The notes under the pieces: model-generated
Told to the model about the DNA's origin: nothing
Database searches by the model: none
Seen by the model: the letters and a program-made list of their open reading frames with translations, nothing else
Part shown: positions 5,917 through 13,730 of the stretch, in pieces
Position numbering within the stretch: the first letter of the stretch is position 1
Layout: each line of letters opens with the position of its first letter
Position numbers and translations under genes: made by a program
Source of the DNA: DAIOSQ01 sp036752465
GTDB taxonomy: Bacteria > Pseudomonadota > Gammaproteobacteria > Legionellales > Legionellaceae
Direction: 5' to 3'
Assembly (NCBI GenBank): GCA_036752465.1
Contig: DAIOSQ010000032.1
Span: forward strand, 1 to 18,136
DNA length: 18,136 bases

Positions 5917-8574
5917 ATGAGTTTGATGAGAGAGGACATTGATCCTACTGAGACCCAAGAGTGGCAGGATGCTTTACAAGCCGTGGTTACCGTCAATGGC
6001 AAAGAGCGTGCACAGTATTTGCTGCGCTTCCTGATACAAAAAGCGCAATTATTGGGTATTGAGTTGCCTAACACCGGACAAACTGCATATTGCAATACCA
6101 TTCGGGTCCATGAGGAAAAACCCATACCGCCAGATGCCGGGATGAGCAAACGCATCAGCGCATTGATTCGTTGGAATGCGGTGGCTATGGTCTTGAAGGC
6201 AGGCAAACATGCGTCTGAACTGGGCGGACATATTGCCACGTTTGCATCAGCTGCGACTTTATATGAAGTGGCCTTTAACCATTTTTTAAAAGGTGAAAAT
6301 AATGAGCATGGCGCGGACTTGGTCTACATCCAAGGGCATTCCGCACCAGGTATCTATGCGCGTGCGTTTCTAGAAGGTCGATTAAGTGAAACGCAACTCG
6401 AAAACTTTCGTCAGGAAGTTGAAGTCGATGGCTTATCGTCGTATCCACATCCTTGGCTGATGCCTACGTTCTGGCAATTTCCTACGGTTTCTATGGGACT
6501 AGGCCCACTGCAAGCGATTTATCAAGCTCGTTTCTTAAAATATCTCGAGCATCGTGGATTGATTAAATTGGAAGATAGAAAAGTTTGGGCTTTCCTGGGC
6601 GATGGTGAAACAGACGAAATAGAGACCTTAGGTGCTTTATCAATTGCTGCCAGAGAAAAATTGGATAATTTAATTTTTGTGGTTAATTGCAATTTGCAGC
6701 GTTTAGATGGGCCGGTACGCGGCAACGGCAAAATTATTCAAGAGTTGGAACGTATTTTCAATGGTGCCGCCTGGCATGTCATCAAAGTCGTGTGGGGAGG
6801 TCGCTGGGATGCACTATTGGCCAATGACCACGACGGCCGGTTGTTGCAACGTATGGAGGCCTGTGTTGATGGTGATTACCAGGCATATAAAGCAAATGAT
6901 GGCGCGTATGTCCGCGAACATTTTTTTGGCGCAGATCCCGAATTGAAAAAACTGGTTGAACGGTATACTGACGATGAAATATGGCGCTTAAATCGTGGTG
7001 GTCACGATCCACAGAAGGTCTATGCTGCTTATGCACGTGCTGTAGAGCACCGCGGCAGTCCCGTTGTTATTTTAGCCAAAACCATCAAAGGTTACGGTAT
7101 GGGAGCTGCCGGTGAAGGGATGAATATCACCCATCAACAGAAAAAAATGACCCAGGAACAGTTGCACGTATTTAGAGATAGATTCAGCATACCTATCAGC
7201 GATGAACAGTTGGCCAATATTCCCTTTTATAAACCGGCTGACGATAGCCCAGAGATGAAATATTTACATCAACAACGTGCCGCTTTGGGCGGTTATGTAC
7301 CTTGTCGAAATACTGAGGCAGAGTCGCTCACTGTGCCAGACTTAGCAGCTTTTGTAGCATTGACCAAAGATGTCGGCGATCGAGAGTTTTCTACCACGAT
7401 GGCTTTTGTGCGAATTTTATCTATATTGCTGAAAGACGCTAACATCGGTAAACGCATCGTGCCGATAGTGCCTGATGAGTGCCGTACGTTTGGTATGGAA
7501 GGTCTATTCAGACAAATTGGTATTTATTCACCCGTTGGTCAGTTATATACCCCGGTGGACCATAGCCAAGTGATGTTTTATCGCGAGGCGCAAGATGGTC
7601 AAATTCTTGAGGAAGGCATTAATGAGGCGGGTGCATTTTGCTCATGGATTGCTGCGGCGACTTCTTACAGCACCAATAAGCTCAAGATGATCCCGTTCTA
7701 TATTTACTACTCGATGTTTGGTTTTCAGCGAGTCGGCGATTTGGCCTGGGCTGCTGGGGATATGCAGGCACGTGGTTTCTTGCTTGGGGCAACCGCAGGG
7801 CGCACCACACTTGCTGGCGAAGGCTTACAGCATCAAGATGGCCAAAGTCATGTTGCCGCGACCTTCATTCCTAATTGTGTATCGTACGATCCTACGTTTG
7901 CCTATGAATTAGCCGTGATTATCCAACATGGGTTATATCGCATGATTCAACAGAATGACAACGTGTTTTATTACATTACGCTCATGAATGAAAATTACGT
8001 ACATCATGATATGCCGGCAGGTGTGGAAGAAGGCATACTCAAAGGAATCTATCGCTTGCAGACCAGCAAGAAGACCAAAACACACATACAACTGATGGGC
8101 AGTGGTACCATTCTGCGTGAGGTGATTGAAGCGGCTCGTTTGCTGCAATCAGATTTTGCTGTGAGCACCGATGTTTGGAGTGTGACCAGTTTCACGGAGC
8201 TGGCGCGCGAAGCGCAAAACATTGATCGATGGAATCGCATGCATCCTGAAGATGACAAAAAGCTAAGTTATCTTGCGCAGCAATTGGCGCATGATCCAGC
8301 GCCTATCATTGCTGCCACGGATTATGTGCGCATGTATGCCGAGCAAATCAGACCCTACCTACCCAATACCTTCGTTACGTTGGGTACCGATGGGTATGGG
8401 CGTAGCGATACGCGTCGGCGTTTAAGACACTATTTCGAGGTGGACGCTAAATTTATAGTGCTGACTGCATTGACTACTTTGGCCGATCAAAAAATCATAG
8501 CCAAGTCACTGGTGACAGACGCTATGAAACGCTATGGTATTGATCCACAAAAGTTAAATCCATTCACGCATTGA
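5917..8574 (+). CDS. aceE: Pyruvate dehydrogenase E1 component (homodimeric type)
   Basis: Thiamine-diphosphate enzyme that decarboxylates pyruvate and reductively acetylates the lipoyl group of AceF, in the cytosolic PDH complex. The 885 residues are nearly the length of E. coli AceE (887). Visible landmarks: the N-terminal E2-binding region (about 1-55), GGHIATFASAATLYE (103-117), IQGHSAPGIYARAF (138-151) with H141, the ThDP/Mg motif GDGETDE (228-234) with NCNLQRLDGPV (257-267), and the active-site loop with H406 in NITHQQKKM, equivalent to E. coli H407. The ATG has AGAGGA at 5904-5909, 7 bases upstream. The gene is followed after 15 bases by aceF. No pdhR regulator is in the window. Identity is certain by length and motifs. 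Confidence 0.98.
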   Translation: MSLMREDIDPTETQEWQDALQAVVTVNGKERAQYLLRFLIQKAQLLGIELPNTGQTAYCNTIRVHEEKPIPPDAGMSKRISALIRWNAVAMVLKAGKHASELGGHIATFASAATLYEVAFNHFLKGENNEHGADLVYIQGHSAPGIYARAFLEGRLSETQLENFRQEVEVDGLSSYPHPWLMPTFWQFPTVSMGLGPLQAIYQARFLKYLEHRGLIKLEDRKVWAFLGDGETDEIETLGALSIAAREKLDNLIFVVNCNLQRLDGPVRGNGKIIQELERIFNGAAWHVIKVVWGGRWDALLANDHDGRLLQRMEACVDGDYQAYKANDGAYVREHFFGADPELKKLVERYTDDEIWRLNRGGHDPQKVYAAYARAVEHRGSPVVILAKTIKGYGMGAAGEGMNITHQQKKMTQEQLHVFRDRFSIPISDEQLANIPFYKPADDSPEMKYLHQQRAALGGYVPCRNTEAESLTVPDLAAFVALTKDVGDREFSTTMAFVRILSILLKDANIGKRIVPIVPDECRTFGMEGLFRQIGIYSPVGQLYTPVDHSQVMFYREAQDGQILEEGINEAGAFCSWIAAATSYSTNKLKMIPFYIYYSMFGFQRVGDLAWAAGDMQARGFLLGATAGRTTLAGEGLQHQDGQSHVAATFIPNCVSYDPTFAYELAVIIQHGLYRMIQQNDNVFYYITLMNENYVHHDMPAGVEEGILKGIYRLQTSKKTKTHIQLMGSGTILREVIEAARLLQSDFAVSTDVWSVTSFTELAREAQNIDRWNRMHPEDDKKLSYLAQQLAHDPAPIIAATDYVRMYAEQIRPYLPNTFVTLGTDGYGRSDTRRRLRHYFEVDAKFIVLTALTTLADQKIIAKSLVTDAMKRYGIDPQKLNPFTH

Positions 8575-8589
8575 TCAAGAGGCAGCGCT

Positions 8590-9903
8590 ATGGCAGTAGA
8601 AAAAACAATAAAAATACCGGATATTGGCAGTGCAACCGCAGTTGATGTCATAGAGATTTTAGTCAAAGTGGGTGATACGATTGCCATCGACACCCCACTG
8701 GTGACCTTAGAATCAGATAAGGCCAGTATGGAAATTCCTGCCTCTGATGCTGGGGTGGTGCAGGCAATTAGCGTCAAAATAGGCGATAAAGTTGCAGAGG
8801 GTGATGTGATCCTAACCTTAGCAACTGCCGCTGCTGAGCCTGCTGTACCAGAGCAACCTCCGACCACAGCGCCAGAAAATGCCGCACCTAAAGCGATCGA
8901 AACCAAAGCAGCTCCAAGTAGCGAGCCAATACCAGTCGCAGTTAGCAGTGCACAGGAGCCACCTGTAGCGCCAACACCGACGCTTGGTGCGGTGGCCGAG
9001 TCATCCGCAGAAATGGTTTATGCTGGTCCTGCTGTGCGGCGGTTTGCGCATGCGTTGGGGGTTGATCTGCATTTGGTACCTGGCAGTGGCTCTAAAGCAC
9101 GGATTGTCAAAGAGGATGTCGAACAGTATGTGAAGCAGCGGCTAACGGCCCCCCAGGGTACGCCCAACCTGCTAGCGCCAGCACCCAGTATCGACTTTAC
9201 TAAATTTGGTGAGATCTCAAGCAAGCCGCTGAATAAAATCAAACGTTTGACCGGTATCAATGTGCAACGGGCCTGGGTAACCATACCGCATGTGACACAA
9301 TTTGACGAAGCCGATATCACCGACTTAGAAGCTTTCCGCAAAACAGTCATGCCAACCCAGCAAGATGTACCCGTCAAGCTGACTATTTTGGCCTTTGTTT
9401 GTAAGGTAGTTAGTCAGGCATTGCAGGTTTTTCCACAGTTTAATACATCGCTGGATGCTAGCGGCGAGCATCTCATCTATAAGCATTATTGCAACATTGG
9501 GATTGCGGTTGAAACTATAAACGGCTTGGTCGTGCCGGTCATCAAAGATGTAGATAGACTCTCAGTGACTGCAATAGCTGCTGAAATGGCGCGCTTGAGT
9601 AGCAAAGCCCGTGATAAAGGACTGATGCCAGCAGACATGAGTGGTGGCTGCTTTACCATCTCAAGCCTAGGAGGCATTGGTGGCACTGCCTTTACGCCGA
9701 TCGTCAATAGTCCTGAAGTGGCTATTTTGGGATTGTCCAAAGCAACCTTGAAACCAGTCTACTGTGACGGAGCGTTTGTGGCTCGTTTGCTGCTGCCTCT
9801 ATCTTTGTCATATGATCATCGGGTGATTGATGGCGCCGAGGCGGCACGATTTAGCAACTTTTTAAGAGAAAATTTGTCGGATATTCGACGCGTATTATTA
9901 TAG
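8590..9903 (+). CDS. aceF: Pyruvate dehydrogenase E2, dihydrolipoamide acetyltransferase (one lipoyl domain)
   Basis: Core of the PDH complex; moves the acetyl group from E1 to coenzyme A. The 437 residues contain one lipoyl domain (about 3-79) with the lipoylated lysine K44 in ESDKASMEIP. A proline/alanine-rich flexible linker (about 82-140) follows. Next comes the peripheral subunit-binding domain (about 142-178, AGPAVRRFAHALGVDL). The acetyltransferase domain (about 205-437) carries the catalytic SYDHRVIDGAEAARF (407-421) with H410 and D414. E. coli AceF has three lipoyl domains and is about 630 residues; the single domain here is a natural variant found in many bacteria, not a truncation. 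AAGAGG at 8577-8582 supports the start. Confidence 0.97.
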   Translation: MAVEKTIKIPDIGSATAVDVIEILVKVGDTIAIDTPLVTLESDKASMEIPASDAGVVQAISVKIGDKVAEGDVILTLATAAAEPAVPEQPPTTAPENAAPKAIETKAAPSSEPIPVAVSSAQEPPVAPTPTLGAVAESSAEMVYAGPAVRRFAHALGVDLHLVPGSGSKARIVKEDVEQYVKQRLTAPQGTPNLLAPAPSIDFTKFGEISSKPLNKIKRLTGINVQRAWVTIPHVTQFDEADITDLEAFRKTVMPTQQDVPVKLTILAFVCKVVSQALQVFPQFNTSLDASGEHLIYKHYCNIGIAVETINGLVVPVIKDVDRLSVTAIAAEMARLSSKARDKGLMPADMSGGCFTISSLGGIGGTAFTPIVNSPEVAILGLSKATLKPVYCDGAFVARLLLPLSLSYDHRVIDGAEAARFSNFLRENLSDIRRVLL

Positions 9904-9915
9904 GTAGGGTTAACA

Positions 9916-11334
9916 ATGACAACGAAGCAAATACAAGCAGATGTAGTGGTTTTGGGTAGCGGACCTGGTGGGTATACCGCGGCTTTTCGCGCGGCCGATT
10001 TGGGCAAGCGAGTGGTCTTAGTTGAACGGTATGCATCCTTAGGGGGGGTATGTTTAAATGTCGGCTGTATCCCTTCCAAAGCGTTATTGCATATTGCCAA
10101 ATTTTTAGATGAATCCAAAGAAATGGCAGCGCAAGGGGTGGCTTTTGCTGCGCCGCAGTTAGATGCCAGCAAAATGGTGGCTTGGAAGAATTCCGTAATA
10201 AAAAAATTAACCGGAGGATTACAGGCACTGGCCAAGCAACGTAAGGTAGAAGTGCTCACCGGGCTTGGCAAATTTACTACGCCGCACCAGATCAGTGTGG
10301 CCAGTGAGGGTGGGGATGTATTGGTTGATTTTGAGCATGCCATCATTGCGGTGGGTAGTGAGTCAATCAATTTGCCATTTATTCCAGCAGATAAACGCAT
10401 TTTTACCTCCACAGGTGCATTAGAACTGCGTGATATTCAAGGGAAACTTTTGGTCTTGGGTGGCGGCATCATCGGTCTTGAAATGGCGAACGTTTATGCA
10501 GCACTCGGCGTGGAAGTCACCGTGGTTGAATTTGCTGATCAATTGATTCCCAGTGCTGACAGCGATTTGGTAGCAGTTTTACAAAAACGTATGACCAAAC
10601 ATGGCGTGAAATTTTTGCTTAAAACCAAAGTTAGTGCAATGGAAGCAAAAAAAGACGGTATACATGTGACCATGGAAGGGCAGCACGGCACTGAGAAACC
10701 TGCGCTGTTTCAGCAAGTATTGGTTGCGGTTGGCCGTAAACCAAATGGCTTGACCATAGCCGCTGAGAAAGCTGGGGTCAAGGTAGATGAGCGTGGTTTT
10801 ATCGCGGTTGACAAGCAAATGCGCACCAATGTGGCGCATATCTTTGCGATTGGCGATGTGGTTGGTCAACCAATGTTGGCGCACAAAGCCATTCCAGAGG
10901 GTAAAGTAGCGGCAGAGGTTATCAGTGGCTTGAAGCATTACTTTGATCCAGCCTGTATTCCCAATGTGGCTTATACCGATCCAGAACTGGCCTGGACCGG
11001 GTTAACGGAAAAAGAAGCTAAGCTGCGAGCAATCCCATACGAAAAAGCAGTATTCCCTTGGGTTGCCAGCGGGCGCGCTTTAAGTATGGGGCGGGAAGAG
11101 GGCCTGACGAAACTGTTGTTTTGCCCGCAAAGCAAACGCATTTTGGGTGCTGGCATCGCTGGCGTCAACGCGGGCGATTTGATCGCGGAAGCTAATTTGG
11201 CGATAGAAATGGGCTGTGATGTTGAAGATATCGCCTTGTCGATTCATCCACATCCAACGCTATCCGAAACCATTGCGCAATCTGCAGAAATGTTTGCCGG
11301 ATCGATTACCGATTTATATCTGCCCAAGAAATAG
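9916..11334 (+). CDS. lpdA: Dihydrolipoamide dehydrogenase (E3)
   Basis: Flavoprotein that reoxidises dihydrolipoamide on E2 (and on related 2-oxoacid complexes), passing electrons to NAD+. The 472 residues match the family length. Order of features: FAD-binding GSGPGGYTAAFRAADLG (14-30), redox-active disulfide C46/C51 in GGVCLNVGCIPSK, the NAD-binding loop VLGGGIIGLEMANVYAALG (near 177-195), the second FAD motif IFAIGDVVGQPMLAHKA (near 312-328) and the dimerisation domain ending in IHPHPTLSE (443-451), with the H446/E451 catalytic pair contributed across the dimer. It lies 12 bases after aceF, with only a weak ribosome site (GTAGGG). It is the last gene of the cluster. Confidence 0.97.
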   Translation: MTTKQIQADVVVLGSGPGGYTAAFRAADLGKRVVLVERYASLGGVCLNVGCIPSKALLHIAKFLDESKEMAAQGVAFAAPQLDASKMVAWKNSVIKKLTGGLQALAKQRKVEVLTGLGKFTTPHQISVASEGGDVLVDFEHAIIAVGSESINLPFIPADKRIFTSTGALELRDIQGKLLVLGGGIIGLEMANVYAALGVEVTVVEFADQLIPSADSDLVAVLQKRMTKHGVKFLLKTKVSAMEAKKDGIHVTMEGQHGTEKPALFQQVLVAVGRKPNGLTIAAEKAGVKVDERGFIAVDKQMRTNVAHIFAIGDVVGQPMLAHKAIPEGKVAAEVISGLKHYFDPACIPNVAYTDPELAWTGLTEKEAKLRAIPYEKAVFPWVASGRALSMGREEGLTKLLFCPQSKRILGAGIAGVNAGDLIAEANLAIEMGCDVEDIALSIHPHPTLSETIAQSAEMFAGSITDLYLPKK

Positions 11335-11379
11335 CACAATCCTGAACAACGCAGTTGCCATTGTGGGGAGCAGGCAAGC

Positions 11380-11460
11380 AAGCTGTATTGAAGATACAGG
11401 CGTTTCACCCCTATGGTGACCGAAAAAATTCGTGAAAAGCTTGTATATTCAATACAGCTT
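11380..11460. repeat. 81-base imperfect palindrome with 29-base arms
   Basis: The left arm (11380-11408, beginning AAGCTGTATTGAA) matches the reverse complement of the right arm (11432-11460, ending TTCAATACAGCTT) at 26 of 29 positions. One of the three mismatches would be a G-U wobble in RNA on the + strand. The 23-base loop holds smaller stems. Each arm can also fold on itself: CTGTAT/ATACAG around TGAAG in the left arm, and AAGCT(T)GTAT/ATACAGCTT in the right arm. It is not followed by a T-run. Possible readings are a 3'-end stabilising hairpin for the PDH mRNA, a small MITE or REP-like element, or a small RNA; I cannot choose among them. Confidence 0.75.
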
Positions 11461-11484
11461 GACTGTGTAGGTGATGGTACATGC

Positions 11485-11519
11485 GTTTTTTATCACAATG
11501 GCTCACAGCCATAAAAAAC
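11485..11519. repeat. Bulged inverted repeat (7 + 5 base pairs)
   Basis: GTTTTTT, a 6-base bulge, ATGGC, the loop TCACA, GCCAT and AAAAAAC form a bulged stem of 12 base pairs. An alternative pairing exists between GTGAT (11471-11475) and ATCAC just inside the T-run, so two mutually exclusive folds are possible. It might act as a weak terminator or leader structure for the gene at 11624; the sequence does not settle this. Confidence 0.4.
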
Positions 11520-11623
11520 AGGGGTCTTGGGGTTCAGAAAACACCGGATGACTGGCGATTTTGTTTATGATACGCTATGGTTGAATTCCCCTAAATACAA
11601 ATGCTAATAGTTTGGAGACTATC

Positions 11624-11899
11624 ATGACACCCGAGAGAAAATCACAAATTCGTATTGGTTTTTTGAGCACATCAGCAGTATACAAACAAAACGTAGAAGG
11701 CAAAATACGAGAATCTAATATTGATACAGAAGCGCTTAACAAAGCAAAATCAGCAGTGAAATTAACAAATTTCTTTGGTCAGGTTGTGGATGAAATGCGT
11801 AGAGATAAATCTGCATTACAGGCCAGAATAAACCAGCAAATCGCTCTAGAAGCTGAAGCGGATGCGTTGACTCAAAGTGTATTCAAGCTAGGGTTATAA
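11624..11899 (+). CDS. Small hypothetical protein, 91 residues, helical and highly charged
   Basis: I do not recognise a family. The protein is soluble with no signal peptide or membrane segment. It is rich in Lys, Arg, Glu, Asp, Ala and Gln, and residues 24-86 look like one or two long amphipathic helices, with a slightly hydrophobic patch near 47-56 (LTNFFGQVVD). The ATG at 11624 has GGAG at 11614-11617, 6 bases upstream; a TTG at 11612 is in frame but overlaps that site and is rejected. Its stop overlaps the convergent exonuclease gene by 6 bases. It stands alone on its strand after the structured gap. A secreted effector, a DNA- or RNA-associated helper or a remnant are all possible; no function is claimed. 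Confidence 0.7.
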   Translation: MTPERKSQIRIGFLSTSAVYKQNVEGKIRESNIDTEALNKAKSAVKLTNFFGQVVDEMRRDKSALQARINQQIALEAEADALTQSVFKLGL

Positions 11900-12691
11900 G
11901 CAACTACCATCCGCAACAACATCAGAGAGCACTGCGGCGAACTCAATAAAATGCTGTTTATCGGGATGTTGTTGGAGATACTGTTGTAAGCGCTGCAATG
12001 CGCGCTGGTACTCAGCAGTTGTGAGTGTGGCGCGCATCAATTCAAAGCGTAACATCACGCAATACGTATTGAGCACATCAGTCTCACAGTAGTCGCGGAT
12101 CCCTTTGAGATTATTTTTTTGATAGGCAGCCATGACTTGATCCCCACGCATGCCCATTTTTCCAGGAAAGCCAAGCATGGTCGCGATGTGGTCCAGCGGT
12201 GCCGCTGCTTTGGGTTGATAAGCCGACAATACGTCCATTAAATCCAAGTGACGATAGTGATAGCGATTGAGATAATTATTCCATTTGAAGGCCGACTGCT
12301 GCTCGCCCACCTCCCAGTAGCAACCAGCGTCAATGCCGTGCAGCAGGGCACGATAATGCAATACCGGCAAATCAAAACCGGTGCCGTTCCAACTGACTAA
12401 GTTGGGTGTGTATTTTTCCAAGCCGGTAAAAAATCGCTTGATTAAGTCTGCTTCACTGGACTGCTCATCCCCTAACGACCACACTTGCAATTGTTGATCA
12501 TGGGCTAATACCAATGAGATGGCGACTATTTTATGCAAATAGTGAGGCATAAATTCGTGCCCGGTTTTTGCGCGTCGCAAAGCCAGTAATGCTTGCAGGG
12601 TATCGTCGGTCGTGAGCGTTGGCAGATCATAAATCTGGCCGGCACTCTGGATATCTGGAATAGTCTCGATGTCAAATACTAAAATAGTCAT
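11894..12691 (-). CDS. Predicted 3'-5' exonuclease, PolB-like DEDDy family
   Basis: A stand-alone relative of the proofreading exonuclease domain of B-family DNA polymerases (COG3298 type), expected to trim DNA or RNA 3' ends in the cytosol with two metal ions. The 265 residues show the three exonuclease motifs: Exo I FDIETIP (6-12) with D7 and E9, Exo II SWNGTGFDLPVL (100-111) with N102 and D107, and Exo III YCETDVLNTY (201-210) with Y201 and D205. RHLDLMDVLS (147-156) matches the segment usual in this family. It starts 19 bases after potD on the same strand, with no strong ribosome site or promoter between, so it is probably the tail of the pot operon. The real substrate is unknown. Confidence 0.88.
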   Translation of the reverse strand: MTILVFDIETIPDIQSAGQIYDLPTLTTDDTLQALLALRRAKTGHEFMPHYLHKIVAISLVLAHDQQLQVWSLGDEQSSEADLIKRFFTGLEKYTPNLVSWNGTGFDLPVLHYRALLHGIDAGCYWEVGEQQSAFKWNNYLNRYHYRHLDLMDVLSAYQPKAAAPLDHIATMLGFPGKMGMRGDQVMAAYQKNNLKGIRDYCETDVLNTYCVMLRFELMRATLTTAEYQRALQRLQQYLQQHPDKQHFIEFAAVLSDVVADGSCL

Positions 12692-12710
12692 GATTTAGCT
12701 GCTGCCTACT

Positions 12711-13730
12711 CTAAAATGCTAATTTTAATTGCTGCCAGTATTGATTGTACAATTCAATCGCTGCTTCTCCAATGTCCCTCTGGACCACACCACGCGCCAG
12801 GATAGCTTTGCTTGGGAAAATAGTTGGGTTGTCCCGCAGAGCGGGCGGCAACAGTGCCAGTGCTCGGGTATTGGTCGTAGCAAGCCCTTGGTCCTTGACC
12901 ACATAAGCCCCTGAAGTGGCTTTTAACATAAAGTTGATGAACTGATAGGCTGCTTGCAGATGTGGCGGATTTTTCGGAATGGCAAAACAATCCACCCAGA
13001 TGACAAATCCTTCTGCTGGATACACATACTGGATGTTTGGATTTTCGGTATGGGCTTTATATGCATCACTGTTCCACATAATCCCAGCGTGGGCATCTTC
13101 ATCGATCATGATGGCTTGCACACCATCGCTGGCAAACAGTTTAATGTTGACAATGAGTTGTAATAAGTATTGATAGGCGGCTTTAATGTGCTTTGGGTTG
13201 GTATCATTAGGGCTATATTGCAGGGCTAACAAGGCCATAGAAAAAATTTCGCGCGGGTCATCTAACAGCATCAGTTGGTTGCGCCAGCGCTGCTGCCAAA
13301 GTTGCGACCAATGGGTTGGTTTGAATTGCGTCCAGGTACTGTTGTAAAAAAGCCCTGAGGTGCCCCAGACATACGGCACGCTGAATTGATTGTGGGGGTC
13401 ATACTCATTGTTGAGAAAAAATGCATCTATATTGCGGGCATTCGGTAATTGACCGGGATCAATGGCTTGCAACAGCTGTTGCTTGCGTAAGCGCTCGACA
13501 TAATACCCTGATGGCAAGATGACATCGTAGATGCTTTCTTTGCTGGACTTTAGTTTGGCATACAGCGTTTCATTGCTGTCATAGGTTGAAAAATTAACTG
13601 TGATACCGCTGGCCTGCTCAAACTGTTGGATCAATTTTTTTGGAACTTCGCTACTCCATGAGTACACATTGACCACCGGGTTGGCAAAACTGTGACTCAG
13701 CCAGAGCATTAACCAGAAGATGTGCTTCAT
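12711..13730 (-). CDS. potD: Spermidine/putrescine-binding periplasmic protein
   Basis: Captures polyamines in the periplasm and delivers them to PotBC. The 339 residues compare with 348 in E. coli. A signal peptide is evident: MKH, a hydrophobic stretch to about residue 15, and likely cleavage at SFA/NP (after 16). It aligns well with E. coli PotD from VYSWSSEVP onward, with DSNETLYAKLK (51-61), YDVILPSGYYVERLRK (68-83), LLDDPREIFSMAL (155-167) holding the D158 and E161 ligands, IMWNSDAY (217-224) with W219, and IWVDCFAIPK (244-253) with W245 and D247. Q317 also matches. The tyrosine equivalent to E. coli Y293 appears to be L283. The ATG overlaps the potC stop as ATGA, so a longer frame starting at 13802 is rejected. 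Confidence 0.95.
   Translation of the reverse strand: MKHIFWLMLWLSHSFANPVVNVYSWSSEVPKKLIQQFEQASGITVNFSTYDSNETLYAKLKSSKESIYDVILPSGYYVERLRKQQLLQAIDPGQLPNARNIDAFFLNNEYDPHNQFSVPYVWGTSGLFYNSTWTQFKPTHWSQLWQQRWRNQLMLLDDPREIFSMALLALQYSPNDTNPKHIKAAYQYLLQLIVNIKLFASDGVQAIMIDEDAHAGIMWNSDAYKAHTENPNIQYVYPAEGFVIWVDCFAIPKNPPHLQAAYQFINFMLKATSGAYVVKDQGLATTNTRALALLPPALRDNPTIFPSKAILARGVVQRDIGEAAIELYNQYWQQLKLAF

Larger units (their letters stand above)
11335..11623. other. 289-base gene-free region between lpdA and the 91-residue gene
   Basis: I find no convincing ORF. In order, the region holds a short inverted repeat just after lpdA (CACAAT 11335-11340 / ATTGTG 11360-11365), an 81-base imperfect palindrome (11380-11460) and a bulged hairpin (11485-11519). 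A GGGGTCTTGGGGT direct repeat (11521-11533) and an AT-rich stretch before the next gene follow. TATGAT (11566-11571) could be a -10 but has no matching -35. No structure is followed by a T-run, so a classic intrinsic terminator for the PDH genes is not visible. Confidence 0.6.

Noticed and set aside
8590..9903. Loss of lipoyl domains from AceF as a truncation
   Set aside because: The single-lipoyl E2 is a common natural form, and the linker, binding domain and catalytic domain are all intact.
11335..11460. Intrinsic terminator for the PDH genes
   Set aside because: The inverted repeats have no following T-run on the plus strand, so a Rho-independent terminator cannot be claimed.
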